Source: Stappia sp. WLB 29
Lineage (GTDB): Bacteria; Pseudomonadota; Alphaproteobacteria; Rhizobiales; Stappiaceae
Reading direction: 5' to 3'
Assembly: GCF_023507705.1 (NCBI RefSeq)
Contig: NZ_JALBGD010000002.1
Span: 434,001-498,000, forward strand
DNA length: 64,000 nucleotides
Under the pieces are notes generated by a model. The model was not told the DNA's origin. It worked only from the letters and a program-made list of their open reading frames with translations, and did not search any database. The translations under genes were made by a program, and so were the position numbers. Position 1 is the stretch's first letter, and each line of letters begins with the position of its first letter. Of the stretch, positions 15,403 to 23,789 are shown piece by piece.

Positions 15403-16116
15403 TTGAGGCTCCTGTCCTACAATGTGCACGGCTGCGTCGGCGGCGACCGGCGTCTCGATCTTGCCCGCATCGTCGAGGTGATCGCCGCGGCGCAGCCGGA
15501 TGTCGTCGCCCTGCAGGAGCTCGATGTCGGCCGCCTGCGCAGCGGCGGCATCGACCAGGCGGAGGAGATCGCTGCGGCCCTGGAGATGACCTCCGTCTTC
15601 CATCCCGCCATGCATGTGGCGGAGGAGAAATACGGCGATGCCATCCTCACCTCGCTGCCGATGCGCGTGGTCAAGACCGGGCCGATCCCCTCGCGGGGCG
15701 AGCCGCGCGGCGCGATCTGGTGCGAGATCGAGCACGGCGCGCGCCCGCTCCACGTCTTCAACACGCATCTGGGCCTGTGGCGGGGCGAGCGGCTGGCGCA
15801 GGTGCGCACGCTGCTCGGGCCGGCCTGGCTCGGCCATCCGGAGTGCCGGGGACAGGATACGGTGCTGATGGGGGATTTCAACTCGGTGCCCTCCTCGCCC
15901 AGCTTCGCGCAGGTCGCTTCGGTGCTGCAGCTTGCCCGGCCGAGAACCGGCCGGCTTGCCGGGCCGACCTTTCCCGCGCGCCTTCCCCTGCTGCGGCTCG
16001 ATCACATCTTCCTGTCGAAGGGCCTGCGCTGCCTCGACTGCACGCCTCTGCGCACGCCGCCGGCGCGCCTCGCCTCCGACCACCTGCCGCTGCTCGCCGT
16101 CCTCGAACGGAAATAG
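15403..16116 (+). CDS. Endonuclease/exonuclease/phosphatase family protein
   Basis: 237 residues. EEP-fold motifs are present: LLSYNVHGCVGGD, ALQELDVG, FNTHLGL, VLMGDFNSVPSS and LDHIFLSKGL, with the C-terminal SDHLPLLAVL His. The TTG start at 15403 lies 1 bp after the PLD stop and places LRLLSYNVHG at the N-terminus as in the family. No signal peptide. It is likely a phosphodiesterase or sphingomyelinase-type hydrolase working with the upstream PLD; the substrate is unproven. Confidence 0.8.
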   Translation: MRLLSYNVHGCVGGDRRLDLARIVEVIAAAQPDVVALQELDVGRLRSGGIDQAEEIAAALEMTSVFHPAMHVAEEKYGDAILTSLPMRVVKTGPIPSRGEPRGAIWCEIEHGARPLHVFNTHLGLWRGERLAQVRTLLGPAWLGHPECRGQDTVLMGDFNSVPSSPSFAQVASVLQLARPRTGRLAGPTFPARLPLLRLDHIFLSKGLRCLDCTPLRTPPARLASDHLPLLAVLERK

Positions 16117-16219
16117 GGGAAGGAGGCCGAAGGGGGCGGGGGAAAGCGCCGGCGGCCGGCTCCCTCTCTCGTCTCCCGGGGAGGGGAGGAAACGGGAGAG
16201 GGGCCGGCCGCGGCGTCCG

Positions 16220-16852
16220 TCATGCCAGGTCGCTTTGCGGCGGAACCGGATGCGGACGGACGCGCAGGTTGTTCTGCACATGGGTGACGCCGGAGACGGA
16301 CTCGGCACAGTCCTCGGCCCGCCGCTTGTCGTGGCGGTGGTCGACCAGCCCGCTCAGCGTCACCTCGCGGTCGTTGACCTCGACCGAGATGTTGCTGGCG
16401 TCGAGATAGGGATTGTCGCTCAGCCGGTCGTGGACGTCTTCGCTGATGCGTGCGTCCGAGCGCTTGTAGCCGCGCGGCCCCTTACCGCGGTGCTTGTCCA
16501 TGTCGCGGCGATGCTCGGCATCCTCGTCGCCGAACCACGAGGCGACCTCGTCGCTGGCGCGGTCCCAGAAGTCGCGCTCGTCGCGGCCGCGGCGGCGATA
16601 CCGGTCGCCATACCGTTCCGCATAGCCGGCCCCGCGCCACGGGTCGTCGCGCCGGTACTCGTCGTAATCCTCGCCATAATAGCCCGGATACGGGGGATAG
16701 AGCCCCTCGCCGATCATCGGATAGGGCCCGTACAGCGCGCCGATGCCGGGAGAGCGGCGGCGGCGACCTTCCCGCTCGTCCCGCAGTGCCTCGCGTGCGC
16801 GTTGTTCCCTCAGCCTGGCGTCCTGCCGGATGTCGTCGTCGTGATACGGCAT
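16220..16852 (-). CDS. BON-domain protein
   Basis: 210 residues. The N-terminal 150 residues are very polar, rich in Arg/Asp/Tyr/Gly, with a SWFGDEDAEHRRDMD linker. Residues about 150-205 form a BON domain (ISEDVHDRLSDNPYLDASNI, VEVNDREVTLSGLVDHR, VSGVTHVQNNLRV). There is no signal peptide. This domain order is common in rhizobial stress proteins. ATG at 16852 with GGAGG upstream. It is divergent from the CBS gene; the region between carries a pair of GSR promoters separated by tandem repeats. Confidence 0.8.
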   Translation of the reverse strand: MPYHDDDIRQDARLREQRAREALRDEREGRRRRSPGIGALYGPYPMIGEGLYPPYPGYYGEDYDEYRRDDPWRGAGYAERYGDRYRRRGRDERDFWDRASDEVASWFGDEDAEHRRDMDKHRGKGPRGYKRSDARISEDVHDRLSDNPYLDASNISVEVNDREVTLSGLVDHRHDKRRAEDCAESVSGVTHVQNNLRVRPHPVPPQSDLA

Positions 16853-16913
16853 GCTTGCCTCCTTGCTCGGTCCGTTTCGGATCCTCTTCGCCGGATCGTC
16901 CTCACTGGGGCAC

Positions 16914-16939
16914 AACCGGCGAGGTGGCGCGAATGTTCC
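16914..16939 (-). promoter_or_regulatory. EcfG-type promoter for the BON gene
   Basis: Minus strand GGAAC (16939-16935), 17-bp spacer, GGTT (16917-16914); 61 bp from the ATG at 16852. Confidence 0.6.
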
Positions 16940-16940
16940 A

Positions 16941-16990
16941 GGCGCTCTCAGGCGCTCTCAGGCGCTCTCAGGCGCTCTCGGGCGCTTTCC
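16941..16990. repeat. Five tandem 10-bp repeats
   Basis: Unit GGCGCTCTCA, three exact copies, a fourth ending in G and a fifth GGCGCTTTCC. The array fills the space between two divergent GSR promoters. Confidence 0.85.
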
Positions 16991-16995
16991 GGCCG

Positions 16996-17021
16996 GGAAC
17001 ATTCCGGATGCGGCTGCGGTT
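16996..17021 (+). promoter_or_regulatory. EcfG-type promoter for the CBS gene
   Basis: GGAAC at 16996-17000, 17-bp spacer, GGTT at 17018-17021; 112 bp before the ATG at 17134. Confidence 0.55.
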
Positions 17022-17133
17022 CGGGAGGTGCCGGGCCGCGGGACACGAGACAGCCCGCGGGGGCCGGCCTTTCCAGGTCTCGCTGCCCCTTGCGGGCGGC
17101 GGCACCGCTGGCATCAGACACCGGGAGACCGAC

Positions 17134-17571
17134 ATGAAGATTTCTCAGATCATGACGCGGGACGTGGAGATCGCGAGCCCCGACGACACGCTGGAAGCCG
17201 TCGCCTCGCGCATGGCGTCAAGCGATATCGGCCTGCTTCCCGTCGGCGAGGGCGACCATCTGGTCGGCATGATCACCGACCGGGACATTGTCGTGCGCGG
17301 CGTGGCAAGGGGTCTCGACGGCTCCGGCCGCGTGCGGGACGTCATGTCGCGCGACGTGAAATACTGCCACGAGGACGACGAGATCGAGGACGTGGTGATG
17401 AACATGGGCGACATCCAGGTGCGCCGCCTCGTCGTGCTGAACGCCGAGAAGCGGCTGACCGGCGTCGTCTCGCTGGCCGATGCGGTGCAGCAGGACCAGG
17501 CTGTCACGGGCATCGGCTTCAGCGGCGTCGTGCGTCCCGGCGGGGCGCACAACCAGGCGGCGGCGAGCTGA
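17134..17571 (+). CDS. CBS-domain pair protein
   Basis: 145 residues made of two CBS domains: MKISQIMTRDVEIASPDDTL to DRDIVVRGVA, and VRDVMSRDVKYCHEDDEIED to RLTGVVSLADAV. Stand-alone CBS pairs bind adenine nucleotides and act as energy or redox sensors. ATG with a GGGAG site. It lies behind a GSR promoter. Downstream is the first of two duplicated terminator regions. Confidence 0.85.
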   Translation: MKISQIMTRDVEIASPDDTLEAVASRMASSDIGLLPVGEGDHLVGMITDRDIVVRGVARGLDGSGRVRDVMSRDVKYCHEDDEIEDVVMNMGDIQVRRLVVLNAEKRLTGVVSLADAVQQDQAVTGIGFSGVVRPGGAHNQAAAS

Positions 17572-17597
17572 TCCGCCTGGTTCGGAACAGGCCTTCG
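17568..17597 (+). repeat. Flanking repeat, copy 1
   Basis: 30 bp starting CTGATCCGCCTGGT, matching 19326-19355 at 27 of 30 positions. It begins at the stop of the CBS gene. The match resumes at 17625-17660 (terminator hairpin) and 17677-17686. Confidence 0.8.
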
Positions 17598-17623
17598 ATG
17601 ACCCGAAACAGGCTTTCAACGCA

Positions 17624-17650
17624 GACGGGGCGGCTTCGGTCGCCCCGTTC
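17624..17650 (+). terminator. UUCG-loop terminator hairpin, copy 1
   Basis: GACGGGGCGGC (17624-17634), loop TTCG, GTCGCCCCGTTC (17639-17650). A GC-rich stem with two wobble pairs, downstream of the CBS gene and duplicated at 19362-19389. Confidence 0.6.
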
Positions 17651-17821
17651 CGCGTGTGCGGCCCGCTCGCCCTTCCCTCAGCCGCCGGATTAAGCGTGGT
17701 GCCGATCCGCGGTAGATATGATAGGATGTCTTGGAGCGTCAGCCTCAGGGTTTGTGTTTGACGGCGTTCCTGCCGAGTGATGGCTCGCCCCGCGAGTTTT
17801 CGGCCCATGAGGGCCATTTTC

Positions 17822-18874
17822 ATGTCCAACGAACCGTTCATCCATTTCGAAGCGGCGAGCACGCTCGCCGTGGTGGTTTCGTCGCACGAGCCGCTGCTTT
17901 TCCTGACCGAAGACCAGAAGGTGATCGCGGCGAGCACATCGTTCTGCCGGGCCTTCGAAGTCGATCCGGCGACAATTCCGGGCAGACGCCTCAGTGATCT
18001 TGGAAACGGCGAATGGGCGATGCCAAAGCTTGCCTCGCTGCTGAAGGCAACCGCGTCCGGAAGTGCCCAGATCGAAGCCTACGAAATCGATCTCAAGCGG
18101 CCGAACCACGCAACACGAAACCTGGTCGTCACCGCGCAGACCCTCGACGATGGCGACAAGGACCATGTTCGGCTTCTGCTGGCGGTCACCGATGTGACTG
18201 ATGCGCGCGCCGAAGGCCGGCTGAAAGATGACCTCGTCCGGGAAAAGGCGATCCTGATTCAGGAGGTCCAGCACCGGGTTGCCAACAGCCTTCAGATCAT
18301 CGCGAGCGTTCTCATGCAGAGCGCGCGTCAGGTTCAGTCGGAAGAAGTGCGCGGCCACCTGCAGAACGCGCATCACAGGGTCATGTCGATCGCAGCCTTG
18401 CAGCGGCAACTCTCGACGTCCAGCGGCGGCACTGTCGAGTTGCGCACCTACTTCACGCAGCTTTGCGAAAGCCTCGGTGCGTCGATGATCGCCGACCCGC
18501 ACCGGCTCTCGATATCGGTGACGGTCGACGACAGCGCAGTGCAGGCCGACGTTTCTGTCAGCCTGGGTCTTATCGTGACGGAACTTGTGATCAACGCGCT
18601 CAAGCATGCCTTTCCGGAGCAGTCGAAAGGCATGATCGCGATTGCCTACAGCTCGACCGGTGCGGACTGGACCCTGTCGGTGACCGACAACGGAACAGGC
18701 ATGCCCACGGGCAGCGATGCCCCGAAGGCGGGGTTGGGCACCGGCATCGTCGAGGCGCTCGTCAGGAACCGCGAGGCCGAAATCCGGTTGAGCGATGCAG
18801 GTCCCGGGACTGCCGTGACCATCAGCCACCGGAGTTCCCGCGAACTCCCGGCCGACCTTCAACCGGCAGAGTAG
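17822..18874 (+). CDS. PAS-HisKA_2 sensor histidine kinase (soluble)
   Basis: About 350 residues. A PAS-like domain (residues ~15-135, SSHEPLLFLTEDQKVIAAST to LLLAVTDVTDA) is followed by the HisKA_2 box VQHRVANSLQIIASVLMQSA with phospho-His, then the ATPase with N box ELVINALKHA and G1 box VTDNGTGMP. No membrane segment, so cytosolic. HisKA_2 kinases feed PhyR-type responses or single receivers. The start is taken as ATG at 17822; in-frame ATGs lie at 17777 and 17807. The gene and its receiver partner average lower GC (about 63-65% on sampled lines) than neighbours (70-75%) and are bracketed by repeats. Confidence 0.82.
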   Translation: MSNEPFIHFEAASTLAVVVSSHEPLLFLTEDQKVIAASTSFCRAFEVDPATIPGRRLSDLGNGEWAMPKLASLLKATASGSAQIEAYEIDLKRPNHATRNLVVTAQTLDDGDKDHVRLLLAVTDVTDARAEGRLKDDLVREKAILIQEVQHRVANSLQIIASVLMQSARQVQSEEVRGHLQNAHHRVMSIAALQRQLSTSSGGTVELRTYFTQLCESLGASMIADPHRLSISVTVDDSAVQADVSVSLGLIVTELVINALKHAFPEQSKGMIAIAYSSTGADWTLSVTDNGTGMPTGSDAPKAGLGTGIVEALVRNREAEIRLSDAGPGTAVTISHRSSRELPADLQPAE

Positions 18875-18949
18875 GAGCCGTCATGCCAGCAAAGCGCCAT
18901 CTCATCAAAAGCCGGCTAATCTGATCGGCTCAATCGATCCGGGTGACAG

Positions 18950-19345
18950 ATGCATAACGGCAAGGCGGTCGTCCTGGTGGTCGAAGACAGCGCGATCCTT
19001 CGCATGGGGGCTGTCGGCCTGGTGCTGTCTGCGGGCTACGAGGCGTTGGAGGCACACAATGCGGACGAGGCAATTCGCATTCTGGAGTCGCGATCCGACA
19101 TCGATCTGGTGTTCACCGACGTGCAGATGCCAGGGACGATGGACGGCATCAGGCTGTCCCATTACATCCGCGACCGATGGCCTCCCGTGAAGCTGATCGT
19201 CGCTTCGGGCAAGGCGATCCTCGAAGAGAGCAGCCTTCCCGAGGAAAGCCGGTTCTTTACGAAGCCCTACAACGATCATGCGATCGTCGACGCAATGGCC
19301 TGCTTGCTGTCGGCGGGGCGGCCACCTGATCCGCCTGGTCCGTAA
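18950..19345 (+). CDS. Single-domain response regulator
   Basis: 131 residues, receiver only: acidic pair VVEDSAIL, phospho-Asp in LVFTDVQMPG, the switch residue Ser in LIVASGKAIL and Lys in FFTKPYN. No output domain. It is 75 bp downstream of the HisKA_2 kinase, so the two form a cognate pair, probably relaying phosphate or acting by protein contacts. Its last residues (PDPPGP) are encoded by the flanking repeat, meaning its natural end may have been altered by the insertion. Confidence 0.85.
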   Translation: MHNGKAVVLVVEDSAILRMGAVGLVLSAGYEALEAHNADEAIRILESRSDIDLVFTDVQMPGTMDGIRLSHYIRDRWPPVKLIVASGKAILEESSLPEESRFFTKPYNDHAIVDAMACLLSAGRPPDPPGP

Positions 19346-19355
19346 CAGGCCCTCG
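19326..19355 (+). repeat. Flanking repeat, copy 2
   Basis: CTGATCCGCCTGGT and following 16 bp, 27 of 30 identical to 17568-17597. It runs across the stop codon of the response regulator. Confidence 0.8.
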
Positions 19356-19361
19356 CTGGAG

Positions 19362-19389
19362 AAACGGGGCGGCTTCGGCCGCCCCGTTT
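19362..19389. terminator. UUCG-loop bidirectional terminator, copy 2
   Basis: AAACGGGGCGGC (19362-19373), TTCG, GCCGCCCCGTTT (19378-19389): a perfect 12-bp stem ending in TTT on both strands, between the convergent response regulator and SDR genes. Confidence 0.75.
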
Positions 19390-19414
19390 CGCGTCTGTGC
19401 TGCCTGTCCGCCCC

Positions 19415-20386
19415 TCAGCCGCCGACCACGGGCAGGATCTCGCCGGTGATGTAGCTGGAGCAGTGCGACGAGGCCAGGAAGACATAGGCCGGGGCCAGTT
19501 CCTCCGGCTGGGCCGGACGCTTCATCGGCACCGAGGCGCCGAACCGGGCGATCCTGTCGGCCGCCTGGTCGGACGGGTTGAGCGGCGTCCAGACCGGGCC
19601 GGGGGCGACCGCGTTCACCCGGATGCCGCGCGGCAGCAGTTGCTCGGCCAGCGACTTGGTGAAGGCGTGGATGCCGCCCTTGGTGATCGCGTAGTCGAGC
19701 AGCTGCCCCTTGCCCTCGAGCCCGACCACCGAGCCGGTGTTGATGATCGCCGCGCCGGCCTTCATGTGCGGCACCGCTTCCCGGCACATGTGGAACAGGC
19801 CGTGCAGGTTGGTCTCGATGGTTTCCGTGAAATGCTCCGTCGACAGATCCTCGATCGCATCGGCATGCACCTGGAAGGCGGCATTGTTGACCAGGACATC
19901 GAGCCGGCCGAACGTGTCGACGGTCTTGTCCACCAGCTGCGCGCAATAGGCGGGATCGCGCAGGTCGCCCCGGCTCATCAGGCAGCGGCGGCCCTCCTTC
20001 TCCACCATCTCGGCCGTATCCTTGGCGTCCCTGTCTTCGCTCAGGTAGGAGATCACCACATCCGCACCTTCCCTGGCGAACAGGATGGCGACGGCGCGGC
20101 CGATGCCGGAATCCCCGCCGGTGATGATCGCGACCTTGTCGGCGAGCTTGCGCGAGCCTTCGTAATAGGGGGCATCGCACATGGGCGGAGGATCGAGGGC
20201 CCATTCGGCGCCGGGCTTGGGCTGGTGCTGTTCGGGCAGCGGCGGCTCGGGATAGAGCCGGGCGCCGGCCTGCATGGCGCCGCTCTTTGCGTGCGCCGTG
20301 CCGCCGCCCTTGTCGATTTCGTCCTGGATCCTGCGCTGGCGTCCGGCGGTCGCCTCGGTCGTGGTCTTGCGGTTGGGTGTTGCCAT
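19415..20386 (-). CDS. SDR family oxidoreductase, stress type
   Basis: 323 residues. A polar N-terminal extension of about 75 residues is followed by a classical short-chain dehydrogenase: cofactor loop VAIITGGDSGIGRAVA, NNAAFQ, the active site Ser (NTGSVVGLEG), Tyr-x3-Lys (LDYAITKGG) and PGPVWTPLNP. This long form matches the YhdG/YghA-like group common in stress regulons. ATG at 20386 with AGGAG; a GSR promoter lies 35 bp upstream. It is an NAD(P)-dependent cytosolic enzyme, substrate unknown. Confidence 0.88.
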   Translation of the reverse strand: MATPNRKTTTEATAGRQRRIQDEIDKGGGTAHAKSGAMQAGARLYPEPPLPEQHQPKPGAEWALDPPPMCDAPYYEGSRKLADKVAIITGGDSGIGRAVAILFAREGADVVISYLSEDRDAKDTAEMVEKEGRRCLMSRGDLRDPAYCAQLVDKTVDTFGRLDVLVNNAAFQVHADAIEDLSTEHFTETIETNLHGLFHMCREAVPHMKAGAAIINTGSVVGLEGKGQLLDYAITKGGIHAFTKSLAEQLLPRGIRVNAVAPGPVWTPLNPSDQAADRIARFGASVPMKRPAQPEELAPAYVFLASSHCSSYITGEILPVVGG

Positions 20387-20420
20387 TTCGTGCTCCTGCG
20401 GCTGGGGGTCGACCCTGTCG

Positions 20421-20446
20421 AACCGCGCGGCACCGGTCGATGTTCC
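20421..20446 (-). promoter_or_regulatory. EcfG-type promoter for the SDR gene
   Basis: Minus strand GGAAC (20446-20442), 17-bp spacer, GGTT (20424-20421); 34 bp from the ATG at 20386. Confidence 0.6.
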
Positions 20447-20569
20447 TTTGTTCACAGCTTCGCAAAAATGGCGTTATGGCCAAGCCTGCGATTTGATAGT
20501 ACGGTTTGCAACGGATCGGGGGGTGAACGTCTAGCCGGAAAGGGGTGTTGTCGGGCCGCGCGTGAGGGC

Positions 20570-22330
20570 ATGTGCGGGCGTGGGCGGCACCGGACACGTT
20601 TGCGCAAACTGTTTTCTGCGTTCTCGCTTGCGCCGGCAACGGCATCCATCACGTCGTATCTGACGTTGCTCGCGGCCGCCATTGCGGTTCCCTTGATCGC
20701 GTTCGCGACCTTTCTCTTCCTGGAGATCGAGACGAACGAGCGAAAGGAGCTGCGCGAACGGGCGACCACGGATGCGCGCGCGCTCGGGCGCATCGTCGAG
20801 CGCCACCTCACCGACATGACGTCGACGCTGCGGCTGCTGGCGGTCTTTCCGGAACTGGAGGACGGCGACCTTCGCGGCTTCCAGAACCGGACGCAGCACA
20901 TCCTGTCGTCGCATTCCATGTATCTCATCCTGATGGACGAGACCGGGCAGCAGTTGCTCAACACCCGCGTTCCCTACGGCACGCCGCTCGGCCCCACTTC
21001 CAATGTCGCCGCGCTGGAAACGGCCCTTTCGAGCGGCAAGACCACCGTCTCCGACATCTTCTTCGGCAAGACCGGGGGAGAGTGGGTGTTCAACGTCACC
21101 ATGCCGCTTCCCGAGAGCCTGCGCGATGTCGGCGCCGCTCTCGTCCTGACCCAGGGCACCGATCAGGTGCAGGCCGTGCTGTCGCGCGAGGCGATCCCGC
21201 CCGGCTGGAGCGCCGCCGTCATCGACCAGACCGACATGGTCATCGCCTCCAGCGGCGCCAGCGGTCTGCCTACTGCGTCCTCCTTTCCCGCCGATCCGCA
21301 CAACGGCTTCAGCCGGTACAGCGATGCGGTGGAGTTCGAGCAGGGCGGCGAGGCGATGGTGAGCGGCTATGCCCGGCTGCCCAGCTTTCCCTGGGTGGTG
21401 GTCGTGTCGGGGCCGGTCGCCTCGGTGCAGTCGTCGGTCGTGACGTGGAAGGTGCTGGTCTTCGGCAGCATCGCCTTCATCGCCATGAGCATGCTGCTGG
21501 CCTATCTGGTGGCCCGCCAGCTCAGCCGGTCCGTGCGGCAGCTGTCGCGAATGGCCGAGCGGATGGGGCGCGGCGAGGTTGTCGCGCCGCTGGAGACGCG
21601 GGTGCTGGAGGTGAACCAGATCGCCGTGGCGCTGTGCAATGCCTCCTTCGACCGGAGCGAGGCCGAAAACCGCGTCCATCTGCTGCTGCGCGAGCTGGTC
21701 CATCGCACCAAGAACGTGCTGACCCTGGTGCAGGCGATCCTGCGGCAGATCGCCCGCCAGTCCGCCACCAAGGAAGAGTTCCAGGAGGCGGCGGACAGCC
21801 GGCTGCAGGGCCTGGCCCAGTCCGTCGAGCTGCTGGCCCAGGAAAACTGGTACGGCGTGTCGATGCACAGCCTGATCGACCAGCATCTGACGACCGTCGG
21901 CGTGTCGCTCGACCAGCGGGCAATCGACGGCGAGGATTTCGTGCTCGGGGTCAGCGCGGTACAGAATCTCGGCCTCGTGCTGCATGAGCTTGCCACCAAT
22001 TCCATCAAGTACGGGGCGCTGCAGAGCCCGCACGGATGCATCCGCATCTCCTGGAGGAGCGCCGGCGACCGGCGGGACGAGCCGGGCGTGCTGCTGGAGT
22101 GGACGGAGGAGGGCGGACCGCCCGTCTCGCCGCCCGAGCGGAGCGGCTTCGGCTCGGTGATCATCGAGCGGCATGCGGCGGCGGCCTTCTCGGCCAGCGT
22201 GACGCTGGAGTACCGGCCGGACGGGCTCTACTGGTCGCTGCATGCGCCCTGGTCGGCGCTGCGCAAGGACGGCAGCGCGAACCCGCTCGATGCGGTCGCG
22301 GAGAACCTCACCTACAAGGCCGCCGAATAG
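20570..22330 (+). CDS. HWE-family membrane sensor histidine kinase
   Basis: About 586 residues. TM1 (about 27-50), a periplasmic dCache/PAS-like sensor (about 55-290), TM2 (about 295-317), a HAMP-like linker, then LVHRTKNVLTLVQAILRQIA with the phospho-His and the HWE signature (HELATNSIKYG and WTEEGGPP). HWE kinases commonly phosphorylate PhyR. ATG at 20570 has GAGGG only 1 bp upstream, so a start at the TTG near 20596 is possible. The topoisomerase gene follows 6 bp after. Signal unknown. Confidence 0.85.
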   Translation: MCGRGRHRTRLRKLFSAFSLAPATASITSYLTLLAAAIAVPLIAFATFLFLEIETNERKELRERATTDARALGRIVERHLTDMTSTLRLLAVFPELEDGDLRGFQNRTQHILSSHSMYLILMDETGQQLLNTRVPYGTPLGPTSNVAALETALSSGKTTVSDIFFGKTGGEWVFNVTMPLPESLRDVGAALVLTQGTDQVQAVLSREAIPPGWSAAVIDQTDMVIASSGASGLPTASSFPADPHNGFSRYSDAVEFEQGGEAMVSGYARLPSFPWVVVVSGPVASVQSSVVTWKVLVFGSIAFIAMSMLLAYLVARQLSRSVRQLSRMAERMGRGEVVAPLETRVLEVNQIAVALCNASFDRSEAENRVHLLLRELVHRTKNVLTLVQAILRQIARQSATKEEFQEAADSRLQGLAQSVELLAQENWYGVSMHSLIDQHLTTVGVSLDQRAIDGEDFVLGVSAVQNLGLVLHELATNSIKYGALQSPHGCIRISWRSAGDRRDEPGVLLEWTEEGGPPVSPPERSGFGSVIIERHAAAAFSASVTLEYRPDGLYWSLHAPWSALRKDGSANPLDAVAENLTYKAAE

Positions 22331-22336
22331 CGGGCG

Positions 22337-23425
22337 GTGGACCCGGACGCGGAACCTGCCGGGGGTGCCGGCGTTGTCTTTGTCGTGACGACAACGCCCG
22401 ATGGGCAGCCGGCGGAAGATGCAATGGGCACCCTTACCTATGTCAGCGACGAGGACCCGGGCATCAGCCGGCGCAAGCGCGGGCGCGGCTTCTCCTATAG
22501 CCTTGCCGACGGCGCGCCGGTCAAGGACTGGGAAACGCTGGAACGCATCGCCGGTCTGGCGATCCCCCCGGCCTGGCGCGACGTCTGGATCTGTCTCGAT
22601 CCGCAAGGCCACTTGCAGGCGACCGGACTGGACGACCGCGGGCGCAAGCAGTACCGCTACCATCCTGCATGGGAAGAAGAGCGCCGAACGCTCAAATACG
22701 ACAGCCTGGCCGACTTCGGCCGTGCCCTGCCGCGCATCCGCCGCCGCGTCCGCCGCGACCTGCAGCGGGAACTGCCCTGCCCGGAAGGGCTGCTGGCGGC
22801 GATGGTCTCGCTGATCGACAAGACCCGGATCCGGATCGGCAAGCGCCGCTACGTCCGGGAGAACCGCACCTATGGCGCCGCAACTCTGCTGAAGAACCAC
22901 GTCGACCTTCCCGAGGACGGGGTCGTGCGCCTGCGCTTTCGCGGCAAGGGCGGAACGGTCGAGGATTACGAGTTGCGGGATCGGGTGCTGTTCGAGGCGC
23001 TGGACGAGCTCACCGAGATTCCGGGGCGCGAGCTGTTTTCCTGGAAGGACGAGGCGGGCGAGATCTGCCGGATCGAGACCGGGCGGCTCAACGCCTATCT
23101 GTCGGAAATCGCTGGCGTTGCCACCAGCGCCAAGATGTTCCGGACCTGGGGCGGCAGCGTCGCGGCCTTCGAGGCGGTGCTGGCGGCCTTGCGCAAGGAT
23201 GAAGCAGTGCGGGTCAAGGCGATCTGCGATGCGGCGGCCTCCGTCCTTCACAACACGCCGGCGGTCTGCCGCGCCAGCTACGTTCACCCGGCGGTGCTGT
23301 CGCTCGCCGGAGAGGATCGCGAGCGGATCGAGGCGAGCCTTGCGCGCGCCGGGTCGGCGCGCGGCCGCTCCGGTCTTCTCGCCGCCGAGGCCCGCTTCCT
23401 CGCCTTTCTGGACGAGATGGCCTGA
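22337..23425 (+). CDS. Type IB DNA topoisomerase (poxvirus-like)
   Basis: Up to 362 residues. The N-terminal beta domain (WRDVWICLDPQGHLQATGLD) is followed by the catalytic domain: KTRIRIGKRRYVRENRTYGA, RFRGKGG and the active Tyr in ASYVHPAVLS. It relaxes supercoils by a 3'-phosphotyrosine intermediate. The GTG at 22337 is only 6 bp after the kinase stop; the ATG at 22424 may be the true start because the first 29 residues look non-family. Poxvirus-like topo IB genes are widespread in alphaproteobacteria. Confidence 0.85.
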   Translation: MDPDAEPAGGAGVVFVVTTTPDGQPAEDAMGTLTYVSDEDPGISRRKRGRGFSYSLADGAPVKDWETLERIAGLAIPPAWRDVWICLDPQGHLQATGLDDRGRKQYRYHPAWEEERRTLKYDSLADFGRALPRIRRRVRRDLQRELPCPEGLLAAMVSLIDKTRIRIGKRRYVRENRTYGAATLLKNHVDLPEDGVVRLRFRGKGGTVEDYELRDRVLFEALDELTEIPGRELFSWKDEAGEICRIETGRLNAYLSEIAGVATSAKMFRTWGGSVAAFEAVLAALRKDEAVRVKAICDAAASVLHNTPAVCRASYVHPAVLSLAGEDRERIEASLARAGSARGRSGLLAAEARFLAFLDEMA

Positions 23426-23513
23426 GACGACCTGGCCGCGGTCCCTTGTCCCCGGGGACCGGCGATCCTTGTCCCCCATCGGGGCAGCGGCGGAGGATCC
23501 TTCCCGCCCGCCG

Positions 23514-23705
23514 TCAGTATTCCGGCGGTTTGGTGCGGTCGCCTTCGGTTGCGTCCTTCCGGTACATCTCCTTCGTCACCTCCTCGCCGCGCGGGCGCTG
23601 CGCCTGCTCGGCGCGCTTGCGCCGGCGCATCAGCGCGTAAAAGAAGAACAGGCCCATGATCACGGGCCCGCCGAGGACAACAAGCAGCCAGAGGGATTCG
23701 GCCAT
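23514..23705 (-). CDS. Small single-pass membrane protein
   Basis: 63 residues: one N-terminal helix (SLWLLVVLGGPVIMGLFFFY), then a basic and polar tail (RRRKRAEQAQRPRGEEVTKE). ATG at 23705 with GGAGTTCC upstream. A GSR promoter lies 28 bp upstream. Similar small membrane proteins occur near GSR genes in Rhizobiales; function unknown. Confidence 0.65.
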   Translation of the reverse strand: MAESLWLLVVLGGPVIMGLFFFYALMRRRKRAEQAQRPRGEEVTKEMYRKDATEGDRTKPPEY

Positions 23706-23732
23706 GTGGAACTCCTGTGGTTGAACCGACCT

Positions 23733-23757
23733 AACCGGTCGGACGCCACGAGGTTCC
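23733..23757 (-). promoter_or_regulatory. EcfG-type promoter
   Basis: Minus strand GGAAC (23757-23753), 16-bp spacer, GGTT (23736-23733); 27 bp from the ATG at 23705. Confidence 0.65.
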
Positions 23758-23789
23758 GTCATTTTGTCAGGTGACTTGTCAGGGAAGGG

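Noticed and set aside
20531-23479. Minus-strand open frame of nearly 1000 codons across the HWE kinase and topoisomerase
   Set aside because: Low-complexity shadow; both plus-strand genes have intact catalytic motifs and there is no ribosome site or family signature on the minus strand.
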